Of a stretch of 64,000 nt of DNA, positions 17,472 to 26,661 are shown piece by piece. How positions within the stretch are numbered: position 1 is the stretch's first letter; each line of letters starts with the position of its first letter. The stretch covers positions 37,436 through 101,435 of the forward strand of contig CACFOC010000002.1 of assembly GCA_902567945.1 (NCBI GenBank). Reading direction: 5' to 3'. Below the pieces are notes generated by a model that saw only the letters and a program-made list of their open reading frames with translations, was not told the DNA's origin and did no database searches. The position numbers and the translations under genes were made by a program. Source of the DNA: an uncultured Pelagibacteraceae bacterium. GTDB lineage: Bacteria; Pseudomonadota; Alphaproteobacteria; Pelagibacterales; Pelagibacteraceae.

Positions 17472-18278
17472 ATGAATTATTTAAATGTACCAAAAAAAAG
17501 TTTAGGACAAAATTTTTTAATAGATAAAAATATCATAAACAAAATTATCAAACTCGTTAACATAGATAAAAATAATACAATTTTAGAAATAGGAGCTGGT
17601 AATGGAAATTTAACGAGCAAAATTATTAATACAAATGTAAAAAAAATAATTGCTGTCGAAAAAGATAGAAAATTATCAAGCTTTCTGAAAAACCGTTTTA
17701 AAGACACAAAAAATTTAGAGATAATAAATGATGACATCTTTAATTTAATTCAAGTTGAAAATTTCGGGAGAAATATTATTGTATTTGGTAATCTTCCATA
17801 TAATGTTTCTACACAAATATTAGCTTCATTTATAACAATTAATAAATGGCCACCCTGGTATACAAATTTAATTTTTATGTTTCAAAAAGAAGTGGCTGAT
17901 AGAATTCTTGCTAAACCGGGTACTAAAAACTTTGGTAGACTGTCAGTGCTTGCTAATTGGAGATTAGAAGTAAAAAAATGTTTTGATGTCTCAAAAAATT
18001 GTTTTTTTCCCAAACCAAAAGTAATTTCTACTGTTTTATCTTTTAAACCAAAAAATAAAGATAAATTTAATATAAAAAATCCAAAAAATATTGAAAATGT
18101 CACAAGAGTGCTTTTTTCTTCAAGAAGAAAAATGATCAATAAAAATTTTTTAAAATTATTTAGTGGGAACAAGTCTATAGCAAAAAATTTAAACCTAGAT
18201 TTAACTCTGAGGCCTGAAAAATTGAGTTATGAAATGTTTTATAGGATAACTAAAGAATATGAGCGATTACTGCATTAA
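17472..18278 (+). CDS. rsmA: 16S rRNA (adenine(1518)-N6/adenine(1519)-N6)-dimethyltransferase
   Basis: KsgA-type dimethylase of two adjacent adenines in the 3' hairpin of 16S rRNA. Signatures: KSLGQNFLIDKNI at the start, the SAM loop LEIGAGNGNLT, and the catalytic NLPYN. Length (268 aa) is normal. It overlaps the convergent gmk gene by 12 bp at the 3' ends. Confidence 0.95.
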   Translation: MNYLNVPKKSLGQNFLIDKNIINKIIKLVNIDKNNTILEIGAGNGNLTSKIINTNVKKIIAVEKDRKLSSFLKNRFKDTKNLEIINDDIFNLIQVENFGRNIIVFGNLPYNVSTQILASFITINKWPPWYTNLIFMFQKEVADRILAKPGTKNFGRLSVLANWRLEVKKCFDVSKNCFFPKPKVISTVLSFKPKNKDKFNIKNPKNIENVTRVLFSSRRKMINKNFLKLFSGNKSIAKNLNLDLTLRPEKLSYEMFYRITKEYERLLH

Positions 18279-18899
18279 TTTGTCAATTCTACTTTTTATT
18301 TCCTTCATATCTTGAATTTCTTTTTTTCCTTTTTTCTCAGATATTATAATATTTAATATTTTGTTATAACATTCTTCTAAATCATCATTGACCACTACAT
18401 AATTATATTCATTCCAATGTGATAATTCTTGAGTAAATTTATTCATTCTTTCTATAATCATTTTTTCTTGACCTTCGTGTCTTGTAAGTAATCTTTCTTT
18501 TAATACCTTTTTATTAGGTGGTAGTATAAAAAAAGTTACAAGTTTTAAATCTTTTATTTTTTTTAATTGCTGTGTACCTTGCCAATCTATATCAAATAAT
18601 ACATCTTTTCCCTGTGACAACAAATCAATGACAGGTTGTTTAAGAGTTCCATAATAATTATTAAATATTTTTGCATATTCAAAAAAATTCTTGGATTTTA
18701 TTAGTAAATTAAATTTAGATTCATCTACAAAATGATAATCTTTTCCATCTATTTCATTTGGTCTTGATTTTCTTGTGGTGTGAGACACCGAAATAACAAA
18801 ATTTTTATTATTTGCGCTAAGCTTTTTAGTTAAAGTAGTTTTTCCTACACCTGATGGTGAAGATAGAATAAACATCATGCCGTTTTCTTTCAAAGACAT
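18267..18899 (-). CDS. gmk: Guanylate kinase
   Basis: Phosphorylates GMP to GDP. P-loop SSPSGVGKTT near the start and the family core VSHTTRKSRPNEIDGKDYHFV are clear; 210 aa is the usual length. The start could be M8 or M9, just before the P-loop strand. It lies downstream of acpP with a 43-bp gap. Confidence 0.95.
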   Translation of the reverse strand: MSLKENGMMFILSSPSGVGKTTLTKKLSANNKNFVISVSHTTRKSRPNEIDGKDYHFVDESKFNLLIKSKNFFEYAKIFNNYYGTLKQPVIDLLSQGKDVLFDIDWQGTQQLKKIKDLKLVTFFILPPNKKVLKERLLTRHEGQEKMIIERMNKFTQELSHWNEYNYVVVNDDLEECYNKILNIIISEKKGKKEIQDMKEIKSRIDKLMQ

Positions 18900-18942
18900 A
18901 CAAAATTGAAGTGAATGACATTTGTTAGAACGTCAATTTTTT

Positions 18943-19182
18943 TTAGGCTGATTTTCCTTCAATAAATTTTATTGCATCTCCAACAGTAAGTATTTTTTCA
19001 GCTTCGCTGTCGGAAATCTCAGATCCAAATTCTTCTTCGAAAGCCATTACCAGCTCGACTGTATCTAAACTATCAGCGCCTAAATCATCAATAAAATTTG
19101 CTTCTTCTGTTACTTTTGATTCGTCGACTCCAAGGTGGTCTGCCACCATTTTTTTCACTTTACTTGAAACTTCTTTTGTCAT
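18943..19182 (-). CDS. acpP: Acyl carrier protein
   Basis: A 79-aa acidic protein with the phosphopantetheine site GADSLD (S38). It carries the growing acyl chain in fatty acid synthesis. It follows fabG with a 54-bp gap in the classic fabD-fabG-acpP order; the gap may hold its own promoter, as high ACP levels are needed. Confidence 0.97.
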   Translation of the reverse strand: MTKEVSSKVKKMVADHLGVDESKVTEEANFIDDLGADSLDTVELVMAFEEEFGSEISDSEAEKILTVGDAIKFIEGKSA

Positions 19183-19236
19183 TTGTAATTCCTTAATTAG
19201 ATTTATTTTTCTTTAATAAATTATTAATTATCTTTG

Positions 19237-19971
19237 TCAAGACATATACATACCGCCATTAACATGCATTGTTTCGCCAGTTATATACGATGCTTGGTCT
19301 GAAGAAAGAAAGGCTACACAATTTGACACGTCCTCCCCTGTTCCAAGTTTTCCCATGGGAATTCTGGAAGTTAGATATAATTTAACTTTTTCAGCAATAT
19401 TCATAGTCATGTCAGAAATTATAAATCCTGGCGATACGCAATTAATTGTAATATTTTTTTTAGCATATTCAATCGCAAGACTTTTGGACATTCCTATGAT
19501 TCCAGATTTAGAAGCTGAATAATTTGATTGGCCTAAATTACCTGTGTGTCCAACAACTGACGTAATATTTACAATTCTTCCAAATTTTGTTTTTAGCATT
19601 TTTTTAATAGAATGTTTTGATAATAAAAAAGTAGAAGTTAAATTAATATCTATAACTTTTTTCCATTCTTCATCCTTCATTCTTAAAGAGAGATTGTCCT
19701 TATTCACGCCAGCATTATTTATTAATATATCTAATCCACCTAATTCTAAAGAAACATTATCTATAAATTCCTCAATTCTTGAGTGGTCAGATATATCGAA
19801 TTTTTTAACCTTTATGCTTGGAAATTGTTTTTTGATTGAATCTAGCTTTTCAGTATTGGTTCCTGATCCCAGAACTTCCCCACCTAATGAAACAAATTTT
19901 TTAACTAATTCTTTTCCTATGCCTCCACTTGCTCCTGTAATTAAAATTTTTTTATTTTTAAAACTAATCAT
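19237..19971 (-). CDS. fabG: 3-oxoacyl-ACP reductase
   Basis: Short-chain dehydrogenase that reduces beta-ketoacyl-ACP with NADPH. Cofactor motif GASGGIG, NNAG, and catalytic S138, Y151, K155 (YSASK) are present; 244 aa is typical. Its start overlaps the fabD stop by 8 bp, so the two are coupled. Confidence 0.95.
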   Translation of the reverse strand: MISFKNKKILITGASGGIGKELVKKFVSLGGEVLGSGTNTEKLDSIKKQFPSIKVKKFDISDHSRIEEFIDNVSLELGGLDILINNAGVNKDNLSLRMKDEEWKKVIDINLTSTFLLSKHSIKKMLKTKFGRIVNITSVVGHTGNLGQSNYSASKSGIIGMSKSLAIEYAKKNITINCVSPGFIISDMTMNIAEKVKLYLTSRIPMGKLGTGEDVSNCVAFLSSDQASYITGETMHVNGGMYMS

Positions 19972-20890
19972 TTATATTTTTTATATCATCAATTGAGTTA
20001 ACATTTAACATTTTAACATTTTTATCTATTTTTTTTACTAAACCAGATAGTACTTTACCAGGTCCAATTTCTAAAAATTTAGAAACACCCTTTTCTATCA
20101 TAAAATTTACGCTTTCTCTCCATCTAACTCTTGAGGTTATTTGATCAATTAATAGTGGCTTAATTCTGTTCTGTTCATTTTCTTCTTTTGCAGTAACATT
20201 ACTAATAATACTGGGATTAGGTTTAGAAAAGTCAGTATTTTCAATTTTATTTTTCATATTTTCTGCAGCTTTAATCATTAATGAACAATGAAATGGAGCA
20301 CTTACTGGCAAAAGTATACACTTTTTATTTTTTTTCTTTAAAATATCGCGAAACACTTCTATTGATTTTTTTTTTCCACTTACAACTACTTGACCATTAC
20401 TATTGTCATTAGCAATTTCGCAAGCTTCTTCCTTCGACGAAGTATTAATTTCTTTTTCAATTTCATTTATTGTCATTCCAATTATAGCCATCATGGCTCC
20501 TTGGTCCGCTGGTACAGCACTTTGCATTGCTTTTCCTCTTTCGTGTAATAAATAAACTGCCCTGTCTATTTTCAATGATCCTGCGCAAACTAAAGCTGTA
20601 TACTCACCTAATGAATGACCAGCAAAAAACTTGGATTGATTTAGATTTAAGCCATATTGTTCATTCAAAACATTAAATATTGAAACACCTACGGTCAAGA
20701 TTGCAGGCTGCGTATTTTCGGTTAATTTTAATTTTTCCTCAGGTCCATTTAATATTATATCAGACAAAGAAAAACCTAAAGTTTCGTCAACTTCTTTAAA
20801 AATTTTTTTTACAGAATCAAATTTACTATAAAAATCCGAGCACATTCCTACGCGTTGAGAACCTTGTCCTGGAAATAATACAGCCAACAT
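19964..20890 (-). CDS. fabD: Malonyl-CoA-ACP transacylase
   Basis: Moves malonyl from CoA to ACP. Starts MLAVLFPGQGSQ; nucleophile S93 sits in AGHSLGEY and the catalytic His in SAPFHCSLM. The ORF track starts 34 residues earlier with an aromatic, non-homologous leader; the ATG at 20890 gives the expected 308 aa. First gene of fabD-fabG-acpP, divergent from rpsF. Confidence 0.95.
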   Translation of the reverse strand: MLAVLFPGQGSQRVGMCSDFYSKFDSVKKIFKEVDETLGFSLSDIILNGPEEKLKLTENTQPAILTVGVSIFNVLNEQYGLNLNQSKFFAGHSLGEYTALVCAGSLKIDRAVYLLHERGKAMQSAVPADQGAMMAIIGMTINEIEKEINTSSKEEACEIANDNSNGQVVVSGKKKSIEVFRDILKKKNKKCILLPVSAPFHCSLMIKAAENMKNKIENTDFSKPNPSIISNVTAKEENEQNRIKPLLIDQITSRVRWRESVNFMIEKGVSKFLEIGPGKVLSGLVKKIDKNVKMLNVNSIDDIKNIND

Positions 20891-20964
20891 AAGATAATAA
20901 ATTATAATATAATTGAATTTTAACTGTTGTATATTGAAAATATTAATAGTATAAAACCACGACC

Positions 20965-21004
20965 TCTGCCAATAAAAAGGCGGATTATTCAAAATTGTTT
21001 TGAA
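20965..21004 (+). promoter_or_regulatory. Leader hairpins upstream of rpsF, possible S6:S18 autoregulatory site
   Basis: Upstream of rpsF, TCTGCC and GGCGGA can pair (6 bp with one G-U) around an A-rich loop, and TTCAAAA-TTG-TTTTGAA forms a second perfect 7-bp inverted repeat ending 20 bp before the ATG. Many bacteria have an S6:S18-binding leader at this place. I cannot confirm the conserved S6-leader core, so the assignment rests mainly on position. Confidence 0.35.
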
Positions 21005-21024
21005 TTAACCAAGGAAAAACGTAA

Positions 21025-21372
21025 ATGAATTGTTACGAACACACATTGATATTGAGACAAGATTTAGCAGAATCTCAAAATAAAAAATTAATAAGTAAAT
21101 ACGAAGATATTATTAAAAATAATTCAGGTAAAATCATTAAAATAGAAGAATGGGGTTTTTTGAACCTAGCACGCCCAATTAAAAACAATAAAAAAGGTTT
21201 TTATTTACATATAAAATTTGAAGGCATTGGGAAAACCATTGAAGAACTGGAAAGAGCAGAAAATATTGATGACAAATTAATTAGGTATTTAACTATTAAA
21301 GTTGACAAACATGACACAGAAACAAATTATTTTGCAAAAAAAGAAGTACAAATAAATGAAAAGAAGAAATAA
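21025..21372 (+). CDS. rpsF: 30S ribosomal protein S6
   Basis: Small-subunit protein that pairs with S18 on the platform. The start [16 protein letters not shown] and [19 protein letters not shown] are typical; 115 aa with a short charged tail. Its 3' end overlaps rpsR by 17 bp, consistent with the conserved rpsF-rpsR-rplI-dnaB order. Confidence 0.96.
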   Translation: MNCYEHTLILRQDLAESQNKKLISKYEDIIKNNSGKIIKIEEWGFLNLARPIKNNKKGFYLHIKFEGIGKTIEELERAENIDDKLIRYLTIKVDKHDTETNYFAKKEVQINEKKK

Positions 21373-21637
21373 GAGCAAAGGTAAAGGTGGTGACAGAAGA
21401 ACAAGTTCGCACTCAAAATTAAGTCTATTCCAAAAACCTGGAATAAAATTTTTCAGACCTTGTCCTCTTTCGAGCAAAGGTGCTCCGATTATTGATTACA
21501 AAAATATTAAAGTTTTGAAAAAATATATTTCAGAAAGTGGAAGAATTTTACCATCAAGAATAACTTCTGTGTCACAAAAAAAACAGAAAGAACTGGCTAG
21601 AGCGGTAAAAAGAGCAAGACTTTTATCACTAATTTAA
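21356..21637 (+). CDS. rpsR: 30S ribosomal protein S18
   Basis: S18 binds S6 and 16S rRNA. The conserved block [25 protein letters not shown] is present. The first 40 residues are longer than in E. coli and very basic (SKGKGGDRR). The start overlaps rpsF by 17 bp. It contains a cysteine (RPCPL) of the kind seen in zinc-type S18, but only one, so this is a non-zinc form. Confidence 0.95.
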   Translation: MKRRNKSKGKGGDRRTSSHSKLSLFQKPGIKFFRPCPLSSKGAPIIDYKNIKVLKKYISESGRILPSRITSVSQKKQKELARAVKRARLLSLI

Positions 21638-21646
21638 AATAAAAAA

Positions 21647-22105
21647 ATGGAAGTAGTATTATTAGAAAATATTAAAAATTTAGGTCAAATAGGCGACATA
21701 GTTCGTGTAAAAAGAGGACATGGTAGAAATTTCCTAATAAAATACGGCAAAGCTTTAAAAGCTTCCAAAGAAAACATTGATTTTGTAAACAAAAAAAAAG
21801 ATGAACTTAATGTTAAAAATTTGGAATTAAAAAAAGATGCAAAAAAAATAAATGATATTATTAATGGTAAAAGTTATAAATTCTCTAAAAGAGCAAAAGA
21901 AAATCTAGAACTATATGGGTCTATTAAACCGCTAGAAATATCGAAACGTATCGAAGAAGAAGATAAAGTAAATATCAAAGCATCACAAATTGATTTTGTT
22001 AGTGAAATTAAGAAAATTGGTACCTTTAAAGCTAAAATAAATTTGCACGCTGAAGTTCAAGCCTTAATTCATATTGAGGTTGTAAAAGAAGAAGAAAAGT
22101 CATAA
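21647..22105 (+). CDS. rplI: 50S ribosomal protein L9
   Basis: Two-domain L9: the N-terminal rRNA-binding part (MEVVLLENIKNLGQIGDIVRV, GRNFLI) followed by a long lysine-rich helix and a C-terminal domain. The 152-aa length is normal. It is 9 bp after rpsR in the same operon. Confidence 0.95.
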   Translation: MEVVLLENIKNLGQIGDIVRVKRGHGRNFLIKYGKALKASKENIDFVNKKKDELNVKNLELKKDAKKINDIINGKSYKFSKRAKENLELYGSIKPLEISKRIEEEDKVNIKASQIDFVSEIKKIGTFKAKINLHAEVQALIHIEVVKEEEKS

Positions 22106-22200
22106 AATTTTAGCTTGATTTTTCCACAGAATTTTTATTTCGTGTATAACTTTCAGGTTTTTTTTATCCTTTATTTAGTATTAAATATCCAGCAAATAAA

Positions 22201-23628
22201 ATGACTTCACAGCCTTTTAAAATTGTAAATAACTCACCAAAACAATTACCTTGTAACATAGAAGCAGAACAGGCGGTCATAGGCTCAATATTAGTTTCTA
22301 ATGAAATATACGATGAGGTAAATGTAATAATTGATTCTGAAAAATTTTTTGATCCAATACATAAAAAAATTTATGAAATAATTCAAAAACTAATAAATAA
22401 GGGCCTTTTAGCAAATCCAATTACTCTTAAAAATTATTTTGAAAATAATGAAGGCTTAAAAGAATTGGGTGGTCAAGAATATTTAATAAAAATAACAAAA
22501 TTCTCTACTTCTGCAAAACAAGCAATAGATTATTCAAATATCATACATGAGATGCATTTGAGAAGAGAGCTAATTAAAATTTCAGAAAATGTATTAAATG
22601 AATCTTCAACTAATGAAATGACTATATCTGGAGAAGAAATTATTCAAAATACTGAAAAGTTCTTATTTGATCTAGCTGAGAGAGGTCATTTTAGTCAATC
22701 CATAATGAAATTTGATAATGCTTTAAAACTAACAATCGATATGGCAAGAAGTGCCTATCAAAATGAAGAAGGAATAGTTGGTGTTCCTACAGGATTAACA
22801 GATCTTGATTCAAGATTAGGAGGTATGCACAAACAAGATTTAGTTATCATAGCTGGAAGGCCTTCAATGGGTAAAACTGCACTTGCAACCAATATTGCCT
22901 TTCATGCAGCAAAAAATATCGAAAAAAAAGGGAATAAATCAACCGTAGCTTTTTTTTCTCTAGAAATGTCATCTGAACAACTTTCCACAAGAATTTTATC
23001 TGAACAATCAAGAATAAAATCTAATGACATTAGAAGAGGAAAAGTATCAGAAAAAGAATTTGAAAAATTTATTGAAACTTCAAAAAATATCGTTGATCTA
23101 CCTTTATATATTGATGAAACTCCTGCAATTACAATTTCAGCATTGAGCAATAGAGCTAGAAGGATTAAAAGACTTTTTGGTCTTGAACTTGTAATTGTTG
23201 ATTATATTCAATTAATGAGGTCTGCTGGAAAAAAAGAGTATAATAGAGTTCAAGAAATTTCTGAAATAACACAAGGATTAAAAGCGCTAGCAAAAGAACT
23301 TGATGTTCCTGTTCTGGCATTGTCTCAGCTCTCTCGGGCGGTTGAACAAAGAGATGATAAAAAACCGCAATTAGCAGATTTACGTGAGTCTGGATCCATT
23401 GAACAAGATGCCGATGTGGTAATGTTTGTTTTTAGAGAAGCTTATTATCAAGAAAGAAAAGAGCCCAATTTAGGGTCCATAGAGCATGCAGAGTGGCAGC
23501 AAAAGATGAATGAAATATCAAATCTAGCAGAAATTATGATCAGCAAACAAAGGCATGGACCAACCGGAAATGTTAAAGTTGAATTTGAAGCGATGTACAC
23601 TAAATTCAAAGATATAGAAAACAATTAA
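22201..23628 (+). CDS. dnaB: Replicative DNA helicase
   Basis: Hexameric 5'-3' helicase of the replication fork. The N-terminal DnaB domain (PCNIEAEQAVIGSIL) is followed by the RecA-like motor with Walker A GRPSMGKTA, the VIVDYIQLM Walker B strand and the SGSIEQDADVVMF motif. No intein interrupts it; 475 aa is normal. It lies 95 bp after rplI in the conserved gene order. Confidence 0.96.
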   Translation: MTSQPFKIVNNSPKQLPCNIEAEQAVIGSILVSNEIYDEVNVIIDSEKFFDPIHKKIYEIIQKLINKGLLANPITLKNYFENNEGLKELGGQEYLIKITKFSTSAKQAIDYSNIIHEMHLRRELIKISENVLNESSTNEMTISGEEIIQNTEKFLFDLAERGHFSQSIMKFDNALKLTIDMARSAYQNEEGIVGVPTGLTDLDSRLGGMHKQDLVIIAGRPSMGKTALATNIAFHAAKNIEKKGNKSTVAFFSLEMSSEQLSTRILSEQSRIKSNDIRRGKVSEKEFEKFIETSKNIVDLPLYIDETPAITISALSNRARRIKRLFGLELVIVDYIQLMRSAGKKEYNRVQEISEITQGLKALAKELDVPVLALSQLSRAVEQRDDKKPQLADLRESGSIEQDADVVMFVFREAYYQERKEPNLGSIEHAEWQQKMNEISNLAEIMISKQRHGPTGNVKVEFEAMYTKFKDIENN

Positions 23629-23641
23629 CTTTAACATTTCA

Positions 23642-26095
23642 ATGTTTGAAAGAATCTATAAAAATTCAATAATTGAAAAACCTAAACTCACTCTATTATT
23701 TCTCATATTTTTGTTATTAGGTTTTAGCTATTTCGCAAAAAACTTTCAGTTAGATGCTTCTTCTGATACTTTACTTCTGGAAAACGATCCAGATCTAAAA
23801 TATTTAAGAGAAGTAAACAGTAAATTTGGTTCTAAAGATTTCTTAGTTTTAACTTATACCCCTAATGATGATCTAATAAATCCTAACTCTATTACAAATC
23901 TTACAAATCTAAAAAATGATTTGAATAATTTGCATTGGGTGAACAACGTAATAACTATTTTAGACGTTCCGTTGTTAAAAAATAACGATGATCCTTTGTC
24001 AGAAAGAATTAAAAACTTTAAAACTTTATCGAGTAAAAATGTAAATATAAAAAGAGGTTTTAATGAAATTATTAATAGTCCAATTTATAAAGAGTTTGTT
24101 ATTAGTAATGATGGAAAAACTAGTGGTATATTAGTTTATATCAAGGTTGATGATAAAATTGTTGAACTTATTAAAACTAAAAATAAGTATTTAGATAAAA
24201 TTGACAAAAATAATTTAAATTCTTTAGAAAAAAAGGAATATAAAAAATTTTTAAAAAAATATGATAGTTATAGAAAATTATATAATCAAAAAAATCATCA
24301 AAATATAAACGAAATTAGAGCTATAATAAAAAAACATAACAATCATGCAAAAATTCATTTAGGCGGAATCCCAATGATTGCAGATGATATGATGACTTAT
24401 GTAAAAAATGACATAATAGTTTTTGGTGCTGGAGTATTTGTTTTTATAGTTTGTACACTTTGGTTTGTTTTTAGAAGTTTTTTGTGGGTATTAATTCCTC
24501 TTTTAAGTTGTTTTTTTTCAGTTTCTATCATGGTAGGCCTACTTGGATTATTAGGTTGGAAGGTAACGGTGATATCTTCAAATTTCATAGCACTGATGTT
24601 AATACTTACAATGGCAATGAATATTCATATGAGTGTTCGTTATTTACAATTTAAAAAAGAAAATCCAACAGTCACTAACAATGAAGCGACACTTTGGACA
24701 TCAAAAAAAATGTTTTGGCCAATATTATATACAGTACTTACTACAATTTGTGCTTTTTTATCTCTTATCTTTAGTGGTATTAAACCAATAATAGATTTTG
24801 GTTGGATGATGACCTTGGGGTTGCTAGTTTCTTTAACTATTACTTTTACTTTATTACCAGCAATTTTAAATGTTTTGATTAAAGAAAATAAAAATTTTAA
24901 CGATCAAAAAAAATCAAAAATTACTTCTTTCTTAAGCTCAGTAGCTAAAAAAAATACTAAAACAATTTTTTTATCATCTTTACTTATAGTTCTTATAAGT
25001 ATTTTCGGAATTACAAGACTTGAAGTTGAAAACAGTTTTATTAATTATTTTGATAAAAAAACTGAAATTTATAAAGGAATGAAATTAATAGATGAAAAAC
25101 TCGGAGGGACAACTCCTCTTGATGTAATATTAAAATTTCCAGATAAACCAGAAGAAGAAAAAACAGATGATGATTTTGATAGTTGGGATGATGAAGATCA
25201 AGATGATTCAAAATATTGGTTTACTAGAAATAAAATAGAAAGAATTACTAAAGTTCATGAGTATTTAGATAGTTTAGATGCTGTTGGTAAAGTAATTTCT
25301 TTTGCATCAATGGTTCAAGTAGCAGAAGATTTAAATGACGGTAAAGAGCTACAAGGATTAGAAATGGGTGTTTTATATACTAAAATACCAGATACAATTA
25401 AAAAAGAAATAATTGACCCATATATATCTATAAAAAATAACGAGGCAAGAATAAGTTTGAGAATTCTGGATTCTAAAAAAAATCTAAGAAGAAATGAACT
25501 TATTAAAAAAATTAATAATGATTTAGAGAATAAAATAGGTTTAAAATCTACAGATTTTAAGTTAGCAGGTGTTCTTATTTTATTTAATAATCTTTTACAA
25601 AGCCTATTTAAATCACAAATATTAACTTTGGGAGTTGTTATGGTGGGCATAACTTTAATGTTTCTAATTCTTTTTAGAAATATAACTTTATCTTTAATAG
25701 GAGTAGTTCCAAATTTTATGGCTGCTTTTCTAATTCTCGGAATCATAGGTTTATTAAAAATACCTTTGGATATGATGACAATCACTATAGCTGCCATAAC
25801 CATTGGTATAGCCGTTGATAACAGCATCCATTACATATACAGATTTAAAGAAGAATTTAAAAAAACCAAAAATTATAATAATACTTTAGACACGTGTCAC
25901 AACACCGTAGGTATTGCTATTTTAAATACCTCAATAACAATAGTCTTTGGTTTCTCAATTTTGGTGTTGTCTAATTTTATACCTACAATCTATTTTGGTG
26001 TATTCACTGGCTTAGCAATGTTATTAGCTATGATTTCTGTTCTAACTCTATTGCCAAAACTAATTTTGGTAGTAAAACCATTTGGTAATGAATAG
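23642..26095 (+). CDS. MMPL/RND-superfamily membrane exporter
   Basis: An 817-aa membrane protein with two repeats, each a large periplasmic loop followed by about five or six helices (helices near residues 15-30, 260-415, 440-460 and 655-810), like SSD/MMPL transporters that move lipids or hydrophobic compounds. GIAVDNSIHYIYRF in the second half is the family motif 4. The second loop has an unusual acidic stretch (EEEKTDDDFDSWDDEDQDD). It starts 13 bp after dnaB and overlaps the CvpA gene. Cargo unknown. Confidence 0.8.
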   Translation: MFERIYKNSIIEKPKLTLLFLIFLLLGFSYFAKNFQLDASSDTLLLENDPDLKYLREVNSKFGSKDFLVLTYTPNDDLINPNSITNLTNLKNDLNNLHWVNNVITILDVPLLKNNDDPLSERIKNFKTLSSKNVNIKRGFNEIINSPIYKEFVISNDGKTSGILVYIKVDDKIVELIKTKNKYLDKIDKNNLNSLEKKEYKKFLKKYDSYRKLYNQKNHQNINEIRAIIKKHNNHAKIHLGGIPMIADDMMTYVKNDIIVFGAGVFVFIVCTLWFVFRSFLWVLIPLLSCFFSVSIMVGLLGLLGWKVTVISSNFIALMLILTMAMNIHMSVRYLQFKKENPTVTNNEATLWTSKKMFWPILYTVLTTICAFLSLIFSGIKPIIDFGWMMTLGLLVSLTITFTLLPAILNVLIKENKNFNDQKKSKITSFLSSVAKKNTKTIFLSSLLIVLISIFGITRLEVENSFINYFDKKTEIYKGMKLIDEKLGGTTPLDVILKFPDKPEEEKTDDDFDSWDDEDQDDSKYWFTRNKIERITKVHEYLDSLDAVGKVISFASMVQVAEDLNDGKELQGLEMGVLYTKIPDTIKKEIIDPYISIKNNEARISLRILDSKKNLRRNELIKKINNDLENKIGLKSTDFKLAGVLILFNNLLQSLFKSQILTLGVVMVGITLMFLILFRNITLSLIGVVPNFMAAFLILGIIGLLKIPLDMMTITIAAITIGIAVDNSIHYIYRFKEEFKKTKNYNNTLDTCHNTVGIAILNTSITIVFGFSILVLSNFIPTIYFGVFTGLAMLLAMISVLTLLPKLILVVKPFGNE

Positions 26096-26636
26096 TTTAG
26101 TTGAATTCATACAAAATAGTATTTCAGCCTTTGATCTCATAGTTTTATTAATTACTTGTTATTCTATGGCACAATGCGCAGCTAAAGGATTTATGAGAAG
26201 CCTTTTGTCATTTTCTAAGTGGCTTCTTGCTTTAATAATAACAATAATCTTAGTTCCAAAATTAAATCCATGGGTAGAAAATTTAGTAGAATCAAAGTTT
26301 ATCGCTGATATAGGTTTGGGAATTTTTATATATATAATTTCACTTTTTGTAATAATTAATATAGGAAAAGCTTTAAACAAAGCTATTACTTTAACTGGGC
26401 TTGGAAGTGTTGATAAAACTTTTGGTTTATTTTTTGGTGTTTTTAAAGGATATATAATTTGCGTATGTTTTTTTTCATTATTAAATTGGTTTTATCCACA
26501 TCAAAAATGGCCGATCGAAACTGAAGACACTTATTCTTTCCAAATAATATATAAAGGAAGTGAATTTCTGATTGAAGAATTTCCAAAAAGTAAAGACTAT
26601 TACGACGAGACAGAAGATAAAATTGAAAAAATTTGA
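26088..26636 (+). CDS. CvpA-family membrane protein
   Basis: A protein of about 182 aa with four hydrophobic helices and the CvpA features AAKGFMRSLLSFSKWL and GSVDKTFGLFFGVFKGY. In E. coli CvpA is needed for colicin V production and for envelope stress tolerance. I prefer the ATG at 26088 over the TTG at 26082; either way the start lies inside the exporter gene's end, so they are coupled. Confidence 0.85.
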   Translation: MNSLVEFIQNSISAFDLIVLLITCYSMAQCAAKGFMRSLLSFSKWLLALIITIILVPKLNPWVENLVESKFIADIGLGIFIYIISLFVIINIGKALNKAITLTGLGSVDKTFGLFFGVFKGYIICVCFFSLLNWFYPHQKWPIETEDTYSFQIIYKGSEFLIEEFPKSKDYYDETEDKIEKI

Positions 26637-26661
26637 TATCAACTAAGATTTAAATTTTAAT

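Noticed and set aside
20891-20992. N-terminal extensions in the ORF track for fabD, and similarly for dihydroorotase, pssA, the dimethylglycine dehydrogenase-like gene, umuD, GST and the secreted TPR protein
   Set aside because: The extra residues do not match family starts and often lie within neighbouring genes; internal starts fit the overlaps and family lengths better.
22128-22136. TTTTCCACA near dnaB as a DnaA box
   Set aside because: It has a mismatch to the consensus and no companion boxes.
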